7,209 bases of DNA, from contig VFLE01000072.1 of NCBI GenBank assembly GCA_009885205.1, forward strand, positions 1 through 7,209. Direction: 5' to 3'. Numbering within the stretch: the stretch's first letter is position 1; the number at the start of each line of letters is the position of its first letter. Source of the stretch: Candidatus Shapirobacteria bacterium (GTDB lineage Bacteria > Patescibacteriota > Microgenomatia > UBA12405). Below, in pieces: positions 5,860-7,209 of the stretch. The notes under the pieces are model-generated. The model had not been told where the DNA came from and searched no databases. It saw only the letters and a list, made by a program, of their open reading frames with translations. The translations under genes and the position numbers were made by a program.

Positions 5860-6510
5860 TTAGTATTGGGGGGTGGCGGTGTAAACGATATAATTTTGAT
5901 AAGTACCGGAGGCCTGAAGGGAGGAAATATTGATTTTGTAAGTGATATTGGTAGTATGATCTTTGACGGGAATATTACTGGAATCAAAAATTTGATTGGC
6001 AAATGCGCTAAAATGATTAGCTGAAGAAAAATATGAGGTATTGGCATTGAAGCCGAAACCATAAATAGTAGAGTCTGTCCAAAGACTATTGTTGCCGGGA
6101 AAATCAGGAATAGTAGTGCCACTGCTAAGTCGAAGGGGAGTGTTCTCACTGGCAGTAATTTGGAAACCGCGACCAGAGGGGGTGGTGGTGGTGAGGGTAG
6201 AAACAGCGGTAGTGGCAACTCCAGGAGTAAGGGCGCCAAAATCAATATCAAGATTATCAATGGCAAAAGAAAATTCATCGAAAGGATAGATGTATTGGAA
6301 ACCAGATTTTAGTTTAACGCCAGTTTTACTGTATTCTCCGGGGGCATTTTGACCGACGGTATCGGTGAGGGAATAGTTGGCGGAACTTTTGCGACCAGAA
6401 GTCATGTTGAAATTTCCCCAATCGATATTGTAGCTATTGGATTCGAAATGTTGGGCGTCTGCAAAGCAGACTGATAAAATAAAAAAAATAAAAAAAAATA
6501 TTTTAGTCAT
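5860..6510 (-). CDS. Secreted WxL-like surface protein A
   Basis: The product is 216 residues. The signal peptide MTKIFFFIFFILSVCFADA is probably cut before Q20. The N-terminal part (about 25-76) reads YNIDWGNFNMTSG, YSLTDTVGQNAPGEYSKTG and KSGFQYIYPF, a pattern I associate with Patescibacteria surface proteins. The C-terminal beta domain (about 79-216) has FSFAIDNLDIDFGALTPG, GFQITASENTPL, TTIPD, SLWTDSTIYGFGF and the closing YQNYIVYTATPQY. It shares these with the C-terminus of protein B. There is no membrane span after the signal, so retention at the surface should depend on a partner, most simply the DUF916-like protein encoded 2 bases downstream. Its ATG overlaps the stop of the preceding membrane-protein gene (ATGACTAA), which suggests coupled translation. 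Confidence 0.8.
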   Translation of the reverse strand: MTKIFFFIFFILSVCFADAQHFESNSYNIDWGNFNMTSGRKSSANYSLTDTVGQNAPGEYSKTGVKLKSGFQYIYPFDEFSFAIDNLDIDFGALTPGVATTAVSTLTTTTPSGRGFQITASENTPLRLSSGTTIPDFPGNNSLWTDSTIYGFGFNANTSYFSSANHFSAFANQIFDSSNIPVKDHTTNITYKINISSLQASGTYQNYIVYTATPQY

Positions 6511-7063
6511 TTTTTTCTAATTCTTTGATAAGTTGCTCGGTGTGATTGATAATTTTTTGAATTTTTTTGTTGGGGAGTAGTTGTTGAAGTTTTTGTTTAA
6601 GGTCGAGGGTCAGCCAAAGCAGGGTTTCTTCTCGGTTATAAGATAAAATTTTATTTTCTTGAGAATTTTGGGTGACAAAATAGGCGAGCGGGGCGATAAA
6701 GATAAATGAGAAAAGATAAAGGAGTGAGGAAAAATCAATTAAAGATTGAGAAATAAATAAAGATAAAATCAAAGAATAAATCAGGATTAGCTTGGGAGTT
6801 TCGGAAAAAGCCAAGGAGAAAAGGAGAAAATATTCTAAAAATAGGAGTGGTGAATGAAGGCCGCCAGTGGTAAAAACAATGATTTGAATTAAAAATATTA
6901 GGGGGAGTAAAATAATTTTTTTGTAGATAAGGGAAAGAACGATAACGATAATGGTACTAAAAGCAATGATTTGGGGGGAATAATAGTTTAACGGTGTATT
7001 AATAATTACAGTTGCTAGTAGACAAGCGGTAGAAAATAATAGTATTTTAATATATTGAGGCAT
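6503..7063 (-). CDS. Six-span membrane protein with C-terminal cytoplasmic helix
   Basis: The product is 186 residues from ATG 7063. Hydrophobic spans fall at about 5-22, 31-47, 49-66, 70-87, 91-107 and 110-130. A polar, helical C-terminus (131-186, LKQKLQQLLPNKKIQKIINH and a Glu/Lys-rich end) follows. TTGGLHSPLLFLEYFLL (65-81) resembles the 'TGG-x-x-SP-x-x-x-x-Y' signature seen in multi-span input domains of some bacterial sensor kinases, but no kinase, HAMP or cyclase domain follows. It is first in the cluster and overlaps the next gene by 8 bases, so it is co-translated with surface protein A. Possible roles are sensing or helping secretion or anchoring. I do not recognise a characterised family. 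Confidence 0.75.
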   Translation of the reverse strand: MPQYIKILLFSTACLLATVIINTPLNYYSPQIIAFSTIIVIVLSLIYKKIILLPLIFLIQIIVFTTGGLHSPLLFLEYFLLFSLAFSETPKLILIYSLILSLFISQSLIDFSSLLYLFSFIFIAPLAYFVTQNSQENKILSYNREETLLWLTLDLKQKLQQLLPNKKIQKIINHTEQLIKELEKND

Positions 7064-7069
7064 TATAAA

Positions 7070-7075
7070 ATTATA
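7070..7075 (-). promoter_or_regulatory. TATAAT -10 box for the leftward cluster
   Basis: A perfect TATAAT reads from 7075 to 7070 on the minus strand, six bases ahead of ATG 7063. Transcription would start at or next to the ATG, so the message would be leaderless. No good -35 is seen and no Shine-Dalgarno site is present. The plus-strand gene at 1047 has the same arrangement. Confidence 0.4.
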
Positions 7076-7116
7076 CAGAAAAATTAAATATATTTTTGTT
7101 ATTAATTTGTTAGATG

Positions 7117-7141
7117 TAGGGGCAGATCCCCGTATCTGCCC
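7117..7141. repeat. REP hairpin, second copy
   Basis: The arms are GGGCAGAT (7120-7127) and ATCTGCCC (7134-7141) around a 6-base loop, headed by GTAG. It differs from the first hairpin of the element at 956-1022 by one loop base and by the last C of the right arm. It has the same orientation on the plus strand and is followed by the same A/T spacer. The second, inward-facing hairpin of the left element is missing here. Confidence 0.8.
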
Positions 7142-7209
7142 AATATAAAAATAAAGATGCCCAATATAAAAATAAAGATGCCCAATATAAAAATAAAGAT
7201 GCCCAATAT
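7138..7209. repeat. 21-bp tandem array, about 3.4 copies, running off the right edge
   Basis: The unit (7138-7158) consists of GCCC, the 15-base spacer AATATAAAAATAAAG and AT. It repeats perfectly at 7159-7179 and 7180-7200, with a partial copy to 7209. GCCC plus the spacer is exactly the right arm end and spacer of the REP element at 956-1022, so the array looks like an expansion of part of a REP element. Confidence 0.9.

Noticed and set aside
5823..6278. 151-codon minus-strand frame rich in Pro/Leu
   Set aside because: It is an out-of-frame shadow of surface protein A, which has a signal peptide and matches its paralogue.
5833..6289. Two plus-strand frames (5833-6024, 6089-6289)
   Set aside because: Antisense shadows of surface protein A and the start of anchor A.
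7138..7209. CRISPR-like regular array at the right edge
   Set aside because: Units are perfect 21-bp tandem copies with no unique spacers, so this is a tandem repeat and not a CRISPR array.

Overview
The window is AT-rich bacterial DNA that most resembles a Patescibacteria/CPR genome, probably of the Microgenomates type. This rests on recognising the protein families, not on a phylogenetic marker. The supporting features are short secreted proteins ending in a 'G-x-Y-x-N-x-x-(I/V)-Y-T-A-T' motif, DUF916-like membrane-anchored partners, the N-terminal pattern of the 216-residue surface protein, GTAG-headed REP hairpins, few Shine-Dalgarno sites, and starts that look leaderless. No TGA stop is used by any gene called here.

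Layout. Bases 1-517 (minus) hold the N-terminal part of a tyrosine (Xer-like) recombinase with two tandem core-binding domains. The reading frame breaks at a CTT-TAA-C site and continues in the +1 frame off the left edge. A 37-residue single-pass membrane protein (527-640, minus) lies just upstream in the same direction. Bases 641-1027 hold no gene but carry a 7-bp tandem repeat and a two-hairpin REP element. A leaderless-looking promoter then drives a small anchored Ig-like protein on the plus strand (1047-1463). From 7063 down to 1460, everything runs leftward as one tight, probably co-transcribed cluster: a six-span membrane protein, WxL-like surface protein A, DUF916-like anchor A, WxL-like surface protein B, DUF916-like anchor B, a two-module Ig-like membrane protein, and a small anchored Ig-like protein. 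The last of these is a paralogue of the plus-strand gene, and the two converge and share a TTAA at their stops. The right edge (7117-7209) is a second REP hairpin followed by a 21-bp tandem array running off the window.

How it may work together. The repeated pair (secreted beta-sandwich protein plus DUF916-like protein with a C-terminal membrane anchor) matches the logic of Firmicutes WxL/WxL-interacting-protein operons. I infer a duplicated cell-surface assembly in which each anchored DUF916-like protein holds a secreted WxL-like protein, with extra Ig-like anchored proteins as accessory parts. No catalytic enzyme is visible in the cluster, so a structural or adhesive surface role is more likely than a metabolic one.

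Oddities. Two consecutive genes in the cluster have no ATG, GTG or TTG start. Two proteins with C-terminal anchors lack a visible signal peptide. One signal peptide is written in a simple inverted repeat that could fold over its own start codon. The recombinase carries an RF2-like +1 shift site or a one-base insertion.
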